64,000 nucleotides of DNA. It comes from CAVRXQ01 sp963725215. Its GTDB lineage: Bacteria > Actinomycetota > Acidimicrobiia > Acidimicrobiales > Bog-793. Shown here one piece after another: positions 16,169-25,400 of this stretch. Within the stretch, counting starts at the first letter, position 1; every line of letters begins with the position of its first letter. The notes beneath the pieces were generated by a model. The model was not told the DNA's origin. It did not search any database and was given only the letters and a program-made list of their open reading frames with translations. A program made the position numbers and the translations under genes. Location: assembly GCA_963725215.1 (NCBI GenBank), contig CAVRXQ010000002.1, forward strand, positions 496,001 through 560,000, given 5' to 3'.

Positions 16169-18232
16169 TCAGCCCACCTCTGCGAGCTCGCGGTTCAAGC
16201 GGCGGATCTCGTCTCGAAGCCGCGCCGCGTATTCGAATCGGAGCTCGGCGGCAGCCTGGCGCATTTCAGAATCGAGCGTCGCGATCAGACGCTCGAGCTC
16301 GTCTGCCGGCAGCTCCTCGGAGTGCTCGGCGAACTCACCGGCGGCACGCCGTGCGGCGCGGCGCCCGGCGCGCCGTGACCGGTCGGAGGTCGTGCCGATC
16401 GGGATCGGCGCGGAATCGGGCTGGAATCCGCTTGCGGCGCGGAACTGTGCCACAAGGTCGGTCACCGCCTTGCGAATCGTCTGCGGATCGATGCCATGTT
16501 GCGCGTTGTGCGCCCTCTGCAGCTCGCGACGTCGCTCGGTCTCCGCCATCGCTTGTCGCATCGAATCGGTGATCACGTCGGCGTAGAGCACTACCCGACC
16601 GGCGACGTTTCTCGCCGCGCGTCCGATCGTCTGGATCAGCGAGGTCGAAGAGCGGAGGAACCCCTCTTTGTCGGCGTCCAGGATCGCGACGAGCGATACC
16701 TCCGGCAAGTCGAGGCCCTCCCGCAACAAGTTGATCCCGACGAGCACGTCGAACTCGCCGAGGCGCAGGTCGCGCACGATCTCGATCCGCTCGAGGGTCT
16801 CGACGTTCGAATGGAGGTAGCGGACGCGAAGTCCCGACTCCAACAAGTAGTCGGTCAGGTCCTCGGCCATCTTCTTCGTCAGCGTCGTGACGAGCGCGCG
16901 CTCGCCCCGCGCCACGACCACCTCGATCTCCGCGATGAGGTCGTCGATCTGACGTTTGGTCGGCTTCACGACGACTTCCGGGTCGACGAGGCCGGTCGGG
17001 CGGACGATCTGCTCGACGACGACGTCGGAGACCCCGAACTCGTAGGGAGAGGGCGTTGCCGACATGAACACGCACTGGTTGATCCGCTCCTCGAGCTCTT
17101 CGAAGCGCAGCGGACGATTGTCGAGCGCGGACGGAAGGCGGAAGCCGTGCTCGACGAGGACCTCTTTGCGCGAGCGGTCGCCGGCGAACTGCCCGTGCAG
17201 CTGCGGAACGGTGACGTGGCTCTCGTCGAGGATCAACAACCAGTCCTTCGGGAAGAAGTCGAGCAGCGTGTACGGCTGCTGTCCCGGCGCTCGCCCGTCG
17301 AGGTGCCGGCTGTAGTTCTCGATCCCCGAACACGTGCCGACCTCGGCGAGCATCTCCAAATCGTGCTCAGTGCGCATCTTCAGCCGCTGCGCTTCGAGGA
17401 GCTTGCCCTGTCGCTCGAACTCTTGAAGGCGACCCCGCAACTCTTCTTCGATCGATTTGATCGCGGCGCGCATCTTCTCGTCGCCCGCGACGTAATGCGT
17501 GGCGGGGAAGACGATGAGCTCGTCGAGCTCGCCGAGGAGTTCGCCCGTGAGCTCGTCGAAGCGCGTGATCTTCTCGACCTCGTCACCGAAGAGCTCGATG
17601 CGTACCGAGAACTCCTCGTACGCCGGATGGATCTCCAAGGTGTCGCCGCGGACTCGGAATCGTCCGCGCACGAGGTTCTGGTCGTTGCGGTCGTAGTGCA
17701 TGTCGACGAGCTGTCGCAGCATCTTGCGCTGGTCGTGGGTCTCCCCCGGGCGCAGCACGAGCAACTTCCCTTCGTACTCCTCGGGCGAGCCGAGGCCGTA
17801 GATCGCGGAGACCGAGGCGACGACGATCACGTCGCGGCGCGTCAGCAAGCTCGCGGTCGTCGAGTGGCGCAGCCGGTCGATCTCGTCGTTGATCGACGAG
17901 TCCTTTTCGATGTAGGTGTCCGACGAAGGGAGGTACGCCTCGGGTTGGTAGTAGTCGTAGTAGGAGACGAAGTACTCGACCCGGTTGTCGGGGAAAAAGG
18001 AGCGGAACTCCCCGGCGAGCTGTGCCGCGAGCGACTTGTTCGGGGCCATGACGAGGGTCGGCCGCTTCAGCTGCTCGATCGTCCAGGCGATCGTTGCGCT
18101 CTTGCCGCTGCCCGTCGTGCCGAGCAGCGTCTGGAAGCGATGACCGGCGTTGATCGACTCGACGAGTCCCGCGATCGCCTGTGGCTGGTCGCCGGCGGGT
18201 TGGAACTCCGAGACGACGTGGAATTCGGGCAC
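16169..18232 (-). CDS. uvrB: excinuclease ABC subunit B
   Basis: DNA helicase-like subunit that verifies damage and recruits UvrC. The 687 residues include Walker A GTTGSGKS (residues 38-45), the damage-clamping beta-hairpin YYDYYQPEAYLP, helicase motifs (LDESHVTVPQ, SATPSPYE, TLTKKMAEDLT, GINLLREGLDLPE, QTIGRAARN) and a C-terminal UVR motif of about 35 residues that binds UvrC. I chose GTG 18232 (VPEFHVVSEFQPAGDQPQ), the family start; the open frame continues upstream but not as UvrB. TACGCT ends exactly 6 bases before this GTG and no Shine-Dalgarno is seen, so the message is probably leaderless. Confidence 0.96.
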   Translation of the reverse strand: MPEFHVVSEFQPAGDQPQAIAGLVESINAGHRFQTLLGTTGSGKSATIAWTIEQLKRPTLVMAPNKSLAAQLAGEFRSFFPDNRVEYFVSYYDYYQPEAYLPSSDTYIEKDSSINDEIDRLRHSTTASLLTRRDVIVVASVSAIYGLGSPEEYEGKLLVLRPGETHDQRKMLRQLVDMHYDRNDQNLVRGRFRVRGDTLEIHPAYEEFSVRIELFGDEVEKITRFDELTGELLGELDELIVFPATHYVAGDEKMRAAIKSIEEELRGRLQEFERQGKLLEAQRLKMRTEHDLEMLAEVGTCSGIENYSRHLDGRAPGQQPYTLLDFFPKDWLLILDESHVTVPQLHGQFAGDRSRKEVLVEHGFRLPSALDNRPLRFEELEERINQCVFMSATPSPYEFGVSDVVVEQIVRPTGLVDPEVVVKPTKRQIDDLIAEIEVVVARGERALVTTLTKKMAEDLTDYLLESGLRVRYLHSNVETLERIEIVRDLRLGEFDVLVGINLLREGLDLPEVSLVAILDADKEGFLRSSTSLIQTIGRAARNVAGRVVLYADVITDSMRQAMAETERRRELQRAHNAQHGIDPQTIRKAVTDLVAQFRAASGFQPDSAPIPIGTTSDRSRRAGRRAARRAAGEFAEHSEELPADELERLIATLDSEMRQAAAELRFEYAARLRDEIRRLNRELAEVG

Positions 18233-18383
18233 CGCCCGAGCGTACCGACGGGCAGTGTCGGCGCCGCTGTCGAATCGCTCGGCGTAGGCCCTTCGCCCCT
18301 GGAGGAGGAGCGGACGGATCCCTAGCGTCGGATGCGTCGCGGACTGCGGCTTGCGGCCCGCGACCGAGGACGAGGACACCGGC

Positions 18384-18611
18384 ATGGGGAACTTCCGGGA
18401 GACGAGCGCGGTGCTGGAGAAGGTCACTTCGCGCCCCGCGACCGAAGACGTGCTGGCGCGAACCCTCGCCGAGGCGTCGGTCGAGATCGAGCGCCTCTGT
18501 GACGAGCACGGCGCGACGCCAGAGCTGATCGAGGCGCGCCAGGCGATCGAGTCGGCAATCGCCGCGCTCACCGATTTCGTCGAAGGCGAGGCAGCGCCCA
18601 GCGAGGATTGA
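18384..18611 (+). CDS. small acidic hypothetical protein
   Basis: A 75-residue open frame (MGNFRETSAVLEKVTSRPAT...) that is acidic and predicted helical, with GAGGACGAGGACACC before the ATG as a possible ribosome site. It lies divergent from uvrB and its stop abuts a strong hairpin, as a real gene would. I recognise no family. The opposite strand here is only an upstream extension of the uvrB frame without UvrB similarity, so there is no competing gene. Confidence 0.45.
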   Translation: MGNFRETSAVLEKVTSRPATEDVLARTLAEASVEIERLCDEHGATPELIEARQAIESAIAALTDFVEGEAAPSED

Positions 18612-18615
18612 ACTC

Positions 18616-18642
18616 CCGTCCCCGCCTCGCCAACGGGGACGG
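18616..18642. terminator. bidirectional intrinsic-type hairpin between convergent genes
   Basis: Perfect 8-bp stem CCGTCCCC/GGGGACGG with an 11-base loop, filling the gap between the stop of the small plus-strand gene and the stop of the minus-strand mannosyltransferase gene. No long T-run follows on either side, which is common in high-GC actinobacteria. Confidence 0.6.
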
Positions 18643-19878
18643 TTACGGAAGCATGTGGCCCGACAGCGTGAGCGCGCTCGCGATGACAAAGACGGCCGAC
18701 TCGGCCGCGAAAAATGCCGCAAGTCGGGTCGCGTTGAGCCTTCTCGCCCAGACGATCACCGCTGGAAACGCGATCAACAACAGACGCGCCTTTGGAGGAG
18801 TCATCACCGACCACAGCGTCAGTACTGCGATTCCGACTACCCAGCCGAACGCCCCCGCGGTGAGCTCTTTGCGCACCCGGTAGAGCGCGACGAGCGAGAG
18901 CGCCAAGAACATCGCTCCGACGATCCCGCTCCACAGGTTCCAACTCGGGAGATACGCGACGACCTTGCCCGGTGACGCGATCAGGTGGCGGACGATCGGC
19001 TGTCCGAAGATCCCGAACGGTCCGTTCTGCTGGTGCCATCCGTAATGCTGCGCGGCGAGGGTGGCGAAGGGAGTGCCGGTCCAGACCCACAAAAAGATCC
19101 CGAATCCCCCGATGCCCAAGGTCGAAAGCAGCGGCGCGAGCAGGCTGCGACGGGCGCTCCGGTCAGCGAAGCCGTGTGCACGCAATTCCCGCAGCGCGAC
19201 GACGGCGAGGACGACGATCATCGCCAACGCCGCCGGTTCGACCGCCGTCGCCATCCCGGCCAGCAGACCAGCAGCGATCCAGCGTTTCTTGGATACGCAG
19301 AGCAAACACCCGACGATGAGCGGGATGGTCAGACACTCGGAGTAGGCCATCGAAAAGACGACCGATCCTGGAAAGAGGACGAAGGCGATCGCCGCGCGGG
19401 GACCGATCTGCTCTCCCCACCATTTCGTCGCCAGGCGCTCGACGAGAACGGTCGCGACGAGACCTCCGGCGAACGAGACGATGAGCGCGACGACGGTGAC
19501 CGGAGCGAGGGTCAGCCAATCGAGCGCCCGCACGACCATCGGGTACAACGGGAAAAAGCCGAGCGTCGACTGCGCGTGGGTGACGTACGTCGGATACCCG
19601 CGATCGACGAGGCGCAGGTACCAGCCGCCGTCGAAGCCGCTGAGCTCGGAGGTGATCGAGTGATGCCCGTCGAGTGCGATCAGCCCCGCCAATACCAATA
19701 GAGCGGCGCGGGTCGCGAGGTAGGAGACAACCGGCCACAGCCACGGCCACGTCGAGACCGCCTCGGTGGTGAGCTCGACGCGAGGAGCCGGCGCGGTCGC
19801 ACTGCGGTGCTCGCCGGCGAGGACGTCGACATTCGAGGCGCGCGTGGGCGACGGCCCGTCGGCGGTCGGGAGACTCAC
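18643..19878 (-). CDS. PIG-V-like integral membrane mannosyltransferase
   Basis: About 411 residues with at least eight hydrophobic helices. The family hallmark is an acidic loop just after the first helix, FDGGWYLRLVDRGYPT, where polyprenyl-phosphate-mannose-dependent glycosyltransferases (GT-C fold, PIG-V/GT39-like) keep their catalytic Asp. FFPLYPMVVRALDW and a Lys/Pro-rich loop before the last helices (TPPKARLLLIAFPA) follow. Such enzymes add mannose to lipids or proteins outside the membrane in actinobacteria. The GTG at 19878 has AGGGG at good spacing and is my choice; a TTG at 20016 would add a Pro/Arg-rich tail. It follows coaE on the same strand. Confidence 0.75.
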   Translation of the reverse strand: MSLPTADGPSPTRASNVDVLAGEHRSATAPAPRVELTTEAVSTWPWLWPVVSYLATRAALLVLAGLIALDGHHSITSELSGFDGGWYLRLVDRGYPTYVTHAQSTLGFFPLYPMVVRALDWLTLAPVTVVALIVSFAGGLVATVLVERLATKWWGEQIGPRAAIAFVLFPGSVVFSMAYSECLTIPLIVGCLLCVSKKRWIAAGLLAGMATAVEPAALAMIVVLAVVALRELRAHGFADRSARRSLLAPLLSTLGIGGFGIFLWVWTGTPFATLAAQHYGWHQQNGPFGIFGQPIVRHLIASPGKVVAYLPSWNLWSGIVGAMFLALSLVALYRVRKELTAGAFGWVVGIAVLTLWSVMTPPKARLLLIAFPAVIVWARRLNATRLAAFFAAESAVFVIASALTLSGHMLP

Positions 19879-20024
19879 CGGGCCCCTCGTTCCTATCCGA
19901 ACGCCTGTGCGACCGGCAAAACCCCCACCTTCCGCGTCGCCGGATCCACCGGCTCCAGCGTTCCTCCGCGCCTTCGAGGCGGGTCGACGCCGCTCGCTCG
20001 GTGGCCGCCTCACCAATCAACAGG

Positions 20025-20672
20025 TCAGCGCGGTGGCTCCCTCGGCGTGAGATCGAGCGGTGCCGAGCCCGGACCGAGGTGCGCGATCCACTGCCAGATG
20101 GTGTCGACCATATCGGCGAGTTCACTAAGCGTGCCTGAATTTTCGATGATCGCGTCAGCTGCGGCGAGCCGGTTGAAGCGGTCGGTCTGGGCGGCCATCC
20201 GGGCCTGGGCCGCGTCCTCGTCCATCCCCCGATCCCGCACGAGCCGAGCGAGGACGACGGGCTCGGGAGCATCGACGACAACGACGACATCGAGGCCATA
20301 GCGGTGCCGCGCGTCGGTTTCGACGAGCAACGGGATGTCGACAACCACGTCCTGATCCTCCGCGCGAGCCTGCGCGAGTTGGCGCTCGATCACCGCACCG
20401 ACTGCGGGGTGGACGATCGCCTCGAGATCATGCCGTGCAACCGGATCTGCAAAAACAATCGTCCCGAGCTCTGCGCGGTCGATCGTGCCATCGGCACGGA
20501 CCAGAGAAGAGCCGAAGCGCTCGACGACGGAGGCGAAGGCGTCGGTGCCCGGACCGAGCACGTCGTGCGCGATCGCGTCGGCGTCGATGAGTTGAGTCCC
20601 GTGCTGGACGAAGAGCTGAGCGACCGTCGACTTCCCCGCGCCGATCCCACCCGTCAGCCCGATCGTGATCAC
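20025..20672 (-). CDS. coaE: dephospho-CoA kinase
   Basis: Phosphorylates dephospho-CoA in the last step of coenzyme A synthesis. The 215 residues begin ITIGLTGGIGAGKST (P-loop) and continue with DADAIAHDVL, the DIPLLVETDAR lid-side motif and a DAPEPVVLARLVRDRG helix, all typical of CoaE. The GTG at 20672 gives the usual compact N-terminus; the open frame upstream is an Arg-rich shadow over the rpsA 3' end. Position between rpsA and uvrB matches actinobacterial gene order. Confidence 0.95.
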   Translation of the reverse strand: MITIGLTGGIGAGKSTVAQLFVQHGTQLIDADAIAHDVLGPGTDAFASVVERFGSSLVRADGTIDRAELGTIVFADPVARHDLEAIVHPAVGAVIERQLAQARAEDQDVVVDIPLLVETDARHRYGLDVVVVVDAPEPVVLARLVRDRGMDEDAAQARMAAQTDRFNRLAAADAIIENSGTLSELADMVDTIWQWIAHLGPGSAPLDLTPREPPR

Positions 20673-20757
20673 CGGCGCGCGCTTTCCGCGGCGTGGCGCG
20701 GCATTTGAAGCAGAAGCGATGAAAGACGCGCCTTCGCGCGGGCCCTCGTGGCCTCGT

Positions 20758-22209
20758 TCAGTCGCCTTCCGACGTGGAATTGTCGCCTTCTGTTGCGGGC
20801 TCGTCCGCGGCGGCTTCTGGCGTCGCCGCCTCCTGTTCGTCCTCCGCCTGGTCGGCGACGAACTCGTCGGCCCACGCCGCCTGCCCCTCCGTCTCCGGTG
20901 TGAATTCGCCGGCGGAGTATGCACCGATGTAATTGCCTTCGGAGTCGTAGGCGTGCTCGCCGAACGCCTCGCGGTACTCCTCGGCAACCTCGCCCCCCTC
21001 GGCCGCTTGGCTGATCGAAAGAGAGATCCGCCGCCGCTGCAAGTCGATGTCGATGATCTTCACCCACAGCTCCTCGCCGACGGTGACGACCTGCTCCGGC
21101 AGCTCGACGTGGTGAGCCGCCATCTCCGAGATGTGGACGAGACCCTCTATGCCGTCTCCCACCTGGACGAACGCGCCGAATGGGACGAGCTTCGTGATCC
21201 GTCCGTAGACGAGCTCGCCCACTTTGTGGGCCGCGGCGAACTCCTGCCAGGGGTCGGACTGCGTCGCTTTCAAAGAGAGCGAGATCCGCTCTTTCTCCAA
21301 GTCGACGTCGAGGACCTGGACGGTCACCTCGTCTCCGACCGAGACCACCGAAGAGGGGTGATCGACGTGCTTCCAGGAGAGCTCGGACACGTGGATGAGA
21401 CCGTCCATCCCACCGAGATCGACGAAGGCGCCGAAGTTCACGACCGAGGAGACGACGCCCTTTCGGACCTCTCCCGGCTTCAGGTTCTCGAGGAACTCGC
21501 TGCGCTGTTCTTTCTGGGTTTCTTCGAGCCACGCGCGCCGCGACAAGACGACGTTGTTGCGGTTCTTGTCGAGCTCGATGATCTTCGCCTCGAGGACCCG
21601 GCCGAGGTACGGCTGCAGGTCGCGCACCCGGCGCAGCTCGACGAGCGAAGCGGGAAGGAAGCCGCGCAGGCCGATGTCCAAGATGAGGCCACCCTTGACG
21701 ACTTCGATGACCGGGCCTCGCACGACGCCACCCGAATCCTTGATTTGCTCGATCGACCCCCAAGCCCGCTCGTACTGGGCGCGCTTTTTCGAAAGGATCA
21801 GTCGACCTTCTTTGTCCTCTTTCTGCAGGACGAGTGCTTCGATCTCGTCACCGAGATTCACGACGTCGTGCGCATCGACGTCGTGACGGATCGACAGCTC
21901 GCGCACGGGGATGACGCCTTCGGACTTGTAGCCGATGTCGAGAAGCACTTCGTCGTTGTCGACCTTCACGACCGTACCCTTCACGATGTCGCCTTCATCG
22001 AAGGCGACGATGGTCTGGTCGATCGCATCATCGAAGCTGAGCGATCCGAGGTCATCCTCGGTGATGGTGTTGTACGTGTACCCGTCGCCGCTCGGCTTCG
22101 CGTTCTGTTCTGTTTCTTCGGGTATTTCAGTGGCGGCGAGCTCGACCTCTTCGGTCGTGCCGGCGTCGATTGTCGCTGCCGGCGTGTCGCCGCTCATCTC
22201 GTCGGACAT
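20758..22209 (-). CDS. rpsA: 30S ribosomal protein S1
   Basis: Binds mRNA on the small ribosomal subunit. The 483 residues hold four S1 (OB-fold) domains, at roughly residues 70-140, 155-225, 240-310 and 325-395, recognised by GDIVKGTVVKV, GPVIEVVKGGLILDIG, VVNFGAFVDLGGMDGLIH and LVPFGAFVQVGDGIEGLVH. Both ends are acidic and low-complexity (Glu/Ala/Thr), as usual for the actinobacterial four-domain form. Start at ATG 22209, with AAAAGG about 13 bases upstream; a second ATG four codons in is possible. It is transcribed away from a 344-base gap that must hold its promoter. Confidence 0.96.
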   Translation of the reverse strand: MSDEMSGDTPAATIDAGTTEEVELAATEIPEETEQNAKPSGDGYTYNTITEDDLGSLSFDDAIDQTIVAFDEGDIVKGTVVKVDNDEVLLDIGYKSEGVIPVRELSIRHDVDAHDVVNLGDEIEALVLQKEDKEGRLILSKKRAQYERAWGSIEQIKDSGGVVRGPVIEVVKGGLILDIGLRGFLPASLVELRRVRDLQPYLGRVLEAKIIELDKNRNNVVLSRRAWLEETQKEQRSEFLENLKPGEVRKGVVSSVVNFGAFVDLGGMDGLIHVSELSWKHVDHPSSVVSVGDEVTVQVLDVDLEKERISLSLKATQSDPWQEFAAAHKVGELVYGRITKLVPFGAFVQVGDGIEGLVHISEMAAHHVELPEQVVTVGEELWVKIIDIDLQRRRISLSISQAAEGGEVAEEYREAFGEHAYDSEGNYIGAYSAGEFTPETEGQAAWADEFVADQAEDEQEAATPEAAADEPATEGDNSTSEGD

Positions 22210-22553
22210 TTAAGTAGTGGCCTTTTGGTGATCGGGCCGTCCCGCCTCGCGCATCGCGCGCAGCGAGCCGGCGGAAAGTGGTTTTTGGCGCCCTCTGGTT
22301 GATCCGGCGCGAGAAGCGCTGGCAGGGCGCCGTTGATGTTACTCGTCGCATGTCGTGCCGGCGACAGGGCCTGTCTGCACGCCTAGCGTCACACCGATCC
22401 ATCGCCGCGGGCGCGCCCCATACGGCCGCGACCGCGACAATCAACCAGGCCGCAATCGCAACCCATAACGCGACGGGAGGCGGGAGATCGCGAACGGACC
22501 GCGACCACAGATGTTCAACCGGAGCTAGACAAGCACGGTCCGAATACTGGTGG
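22210..22553. other. gap between polA and rpsA carrying the rpsA promoter/leader
   Basis: 344 bases after the polA stop. I see no convincing gene. One minus-strand frame encodes a hydrophobic stretch (WLIVAVAAVWG) but lacks an upstream start, runs into an Arg-rich tail and overlaps rpsA in another frame. No strong terminator hairpin is visible behind polA, so read-through into rpsA is possible in addition to its own promoter. Confidence 0.5.
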
Positions 22554-25235
22554 CTACTTGGCCTCAGCCCAGCTCTTCCCCCACGACAGGTGAACCTCGA
22601 GCGGCACCTTCAACGGGTAGGCGTGTTCCATCGATTCCCGCACGATCTTTTCTGCCTCGTCGCGTTCGGACTCGGGCACTTCGACGAGCACCTCGTCGTG
22701 GATCTGCAGCACGAGCCGCGAAGAGAGCTTCGAGCGCTCGAACGCCTCGTCGATCCGGACGAGCGCCATCTTGAAGATGTCAGCTCCGAGGCCCTGGATG
22801 CCGGCGTTCATCGCCTGGCGCTCGGCCGCCTGGCGAACCCTGAAGTTGTCCGACATCAGCTCGGGCAGGTAGCGACGCCGGCCGAGCTCGGTCTCCGTGT
22901 ACCCCTTCGCCCGAGCCTCTTGCACGGATTGGTCCATGTACGCCCTCACGGCGGGGAAGGCATCGAAGTAGGAGCCGAGGATTTCCTGGGCCTCTGAGAT
23001 GTCGACGCCAAGGCGCTGCGAAAGCCCATACGCCTCCATCCCGTAGGCGAGGCCATACGAGACCATCTTCGACTTCGAGCGTTGAGCGAGCGTGACATCT
23101 CTCGGATCGACGCCGAAGATGCGCGCCGCGGTCGTGGCGTGGATGTCGCGAGCTTCGGCGAACGCTTCGGACAATCCGGAGTCGCCAGTCAGGTGCGCAA
23201 TCACTCGCAGCTCGATCTGGTTGTAATCCGCGATGAGGAATTGAGTCCCTTTCATCGGCACGAATGCCTCGCGGATCTTCCGTCCCTCTTCGCTTCGGAT
23301 CGGGATGTTGTGCAGGTTCGGTCGATCCGACGACAGCCGACCAGTGCGCGCGACGGTCTGGTTGAACGAGGCGTGGATGCGGCCGTCGGGCGCGACTTCC
23401 GATAACAATCCCTCTCCATACGTCGATCGGAGCTTTTCCACTTCCCGATACCTGAGCAACGCCTCGACGATCGGGTGCGCGTCGCGCAATTTCTCAAGAG
23501 TCTGCGCGTCCGTCGAATATCCGGTCTTCGTTTTCTTGCCAGGCGTCAGCTTCAGCTTCCCGTAAAGGATCTCGCGCAGCTGCGTCGAAGAGTTGACGTT
23601 GAAGTCTTCGCCCGCGAACTCGTGGATCTGCTTTTCGAGGGCGATTGCCTGGTTCGTCATGTCCGCGTTGATCTCGCGCAGCCGATCGACATCGACGCCA
23701 ACGCCAGCGACTTCCATCTTCGCGAGGACCCGGATAAGTGGGCGCTCTATCTCTTCGTACAGCGACAGCTCGCCGGCCTCCTCGAGCTCCGTCGCGAGCA
23801 TGTCCGCGAGAACGCGCGTGACCTCGGCGCGCGCCGCGGACGCGTCGTAGGAGCCTGCTTCACCGGCGTCGCCCGACAGATCAAAGCCAAGTTGTCCAGA
23901 GTCCTGCCCTTCTGGGGCAACGAGACCTCTCCGAGCAGCGAGATCGGTGAGAGAGGCCGAACCTTGCGCCGGATCGAGGAGGTACGCGGCGACGTTCGTG
24001 TCCAGATCGACGCCCGTGACATCGGATCCCGCTGCGAGGAAGGCCCGCACGAGTTCCTTCAGGCCGTGACCCGCGAGACGAGGTGTGGGCGGTCGACCCT
24101 GCGCGGCGAGCGCTCGTTCGACTCCCTTGTCCTTCGTCCGCTCGCCAACAGCAACGACAACCGGTCCGTTGCTCGGAGGGGCGAAGGTGATCGCCGCGAT
24201 TTCGGACCGACCTGGGATCCCTTCCCACGCGACGTCGACGCCGACGCGGCCTTTTGTGTTCAGTGAAGTGTCGAGCGCGCTCTCGAGTTCCTGTTTTGAC
24301 CCTGGAGTCGCGACCACGCGGGCTGCGGGCGCTTCCACGTTCGCGATCGTCCGCCCTTGGCGCCCTTCCCTTCCGATCAGCTCGAAGAGGCGCAGCTTTA
24401 GCGTTCGCATCTCCAAGAAATCGAGCAGACGCTCCAGTGCGTCGAGATCCGGCGAGAGCGTTCCGAGGCCGTCTGCGATCGGCACGTCACGAATGAGCGG
24501 TATGGCACGCAGGTTCGTCCGCACGACATCCTCTGCCTCAGCGAGCGAAGAACGAAGCTTCGGTGTTTGTTCGTCGAGGTGGGAATAGAGCGCGTCGACA
24601 TCGTGATACGTCGAGACGAGCTTCGCCGCCGTCTTCTCCCCCACCCCTGGAACTCCGGGCAAGTTGTCCGAAGGATCACCCCGCAAGGCGGCGTAGAAGG
24701 GGTATTCGCGAGGCGGCACGCCCGTCCGTTCCTCGATGCCCGCTTCGTCGTACAAGGCGTAGTCGGTCACTCCCCGACGGTTGTACAACACGCGGACGTG
24801 CGGATCCTCGACGAGCTGGAACGTGTCGCGATCCCCCGTGACGATCACGACGTCGTCGCCGGCGTCACGACAGTGAGTCGCGAGCGTCGCCAAGACGTCG
24901 TCTGCTTCGTAGCCGACCGCGTCGAGCGCCGGTACGCCGAGCGCGACAACGAACTGGCGGATCAGCTCGATCTGTTCGAGGAGCGGTTCCGGCGTCGTCG
25001 GCCGACCTTCCTTGTACTCCTTCACGATCTCGTCGCGAAAAGTCGGCTCGCGACGGTCGAAGGCCACGGCGAGTCCGTCGGGCGAGAAGTCGGCGAGCAG
25101 CTTCGTCACCATCGAGACGAACCCGTAGACCGCCTGGGTCTCTTGCCCCGAGGAGGTGCGCATCCCGGCGTCTTTGAGGGCGAACCAGGACCGGAACGCG
25201 AGGCTGTGGCCGTCGAGCAGAAGGTAGGTCGCCAC
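22554..25235 (-). CDS. polA: DNA polymerase I
   Basis: Repair and Okazaki-fragment polymerase of 893 residues. N-terminal 5'-3' exonuclease (about 1-290: LLLDGHSLAFRSWFAL, AVAFDRREPTFR, GYEADDVLAT, VTGDRDTFQLV). Then a degenerate proofreading domain: the DxE metal motif is replaced by VDVAWEG, so 3'-5' exonuclease activity is unlikely, as in many actinobacteria. A complete polymerase domain follows (LIADYNQIELRVIAH motif A, RRRYLPEL, QIHDEVLVEV motif C). GTG 25235 gives the standard start; TACGAT lies 8 bases before it with no Shine-Dalgarno, suggesting a leaderless mRNA. First gene of the polA-rpsA-coaE block. Confidence 0.96.
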   Translation of the reverse strand: MATYLLLDGHSLAFRSWFALKDAGMRTSSGQETQAVYGFVSMVTKLLADFSPDGLAVAFDRREPTFRDEIVKEYKEGRPTTPEPLLEQIELIRQFVVALGVPALDAVGYEADDVLATLATHCRDAGDDVVIVTGDRDTFQLVEDPHVRVLYNRRGVTDYALYDEAGIEERTGVPPREYPFYAALRGDPSDNLPGVPGVGEKTAAKLVSTYHDVDALYSHLDEQTPKLRSSLAEAEDVVRTNLRAIPLIRDVPIADGLGTLSPDLDALERLLDFLEMRTLKLRLFELIGREGRQGRTIANVEAPAARVVATPGSKQELESALDTSLNTKGRVGVDVAWEGIPGRSEIAAITFAPPSNGPVVVAVGERTKDKGVERALAAQGRPPTPRLAGHGLKELVRAFLAAGSDVTGVDLDTNVAAYLLDPAQGSASLTDLAARRGLVAPEGQDSGQLGFDLSGDAGEAGSYDASAARAEVTRVLADMLATELEEAGELSLYEEIERPLIRVLAKMEVAGVGVDVDRLREINADMTNQAIALEKQIHEFAGEDFNVNSSTQLREILYGKLKLTPGKKTKTGYSTDAQTLEKLRDAHPIVEALLRYREVEKLRSTYGEGLLSEVAPDGRIHASFNQTVARTGRLSSDRPNLHNIPIRSEEGRKIREAFVPMKGTQFLIADYNQIELRVIAHLTGDSGLSEAFAEARDIHATTAARIFGVDPRDVTLAQRSKSKMVSYGLAYGMEAYGLSQRLGVDISEAQEILGSYFDAFPAVRAYMDQSVQEARAKGYTETELGRRRYLPELMSDNFRVRQAAERQAMNAGIQGLGADIFKMALVRIDEAFERSKLSSRLVLQIHDEVLVEVPESERDEAEKIVRESMEHAYPLKVPLEVHLSWGKSWAEAK

Positions 25236-25400
25236 CGGAATCGATCGTAGGTCCGAGCAGTCCGATTGCCACCGCCGATCGGACGAGGTGGGTCTGATGC
25301 CCGGGCAGTCGCGAAGCCTGAATTTGGCGCTAACTCGCGCCGTATGTGCAACTAGTCGCCCGCGAGAGCGACGACACCCGCCTACCGGAAAGGCGCCTTC

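Noticed and set aside
16496..18325. A long plus-strand open frame antisense to uvrB (about 600 codons).
   Set aside because: Composition is Arg/Asp/Val-rich with no domains; such antisense frames arise from high GC in codon position three. UvrB on the other strand is certain.
20665..22302. A long plus-strand open frame antisense to rpsA.
   Set aside because: Same high-GC shadow effect; no ribosome site or recognisable domain, while S1 repeats are clear on the minus strand.
22127..22444. Minus-strand frame with a single hydrophobic segment between polA and rpsA.
   Set aside because: No start codon before the hydrophobic part except an internal TTG, Arg-rich tail, and overlap with the rpsA start.
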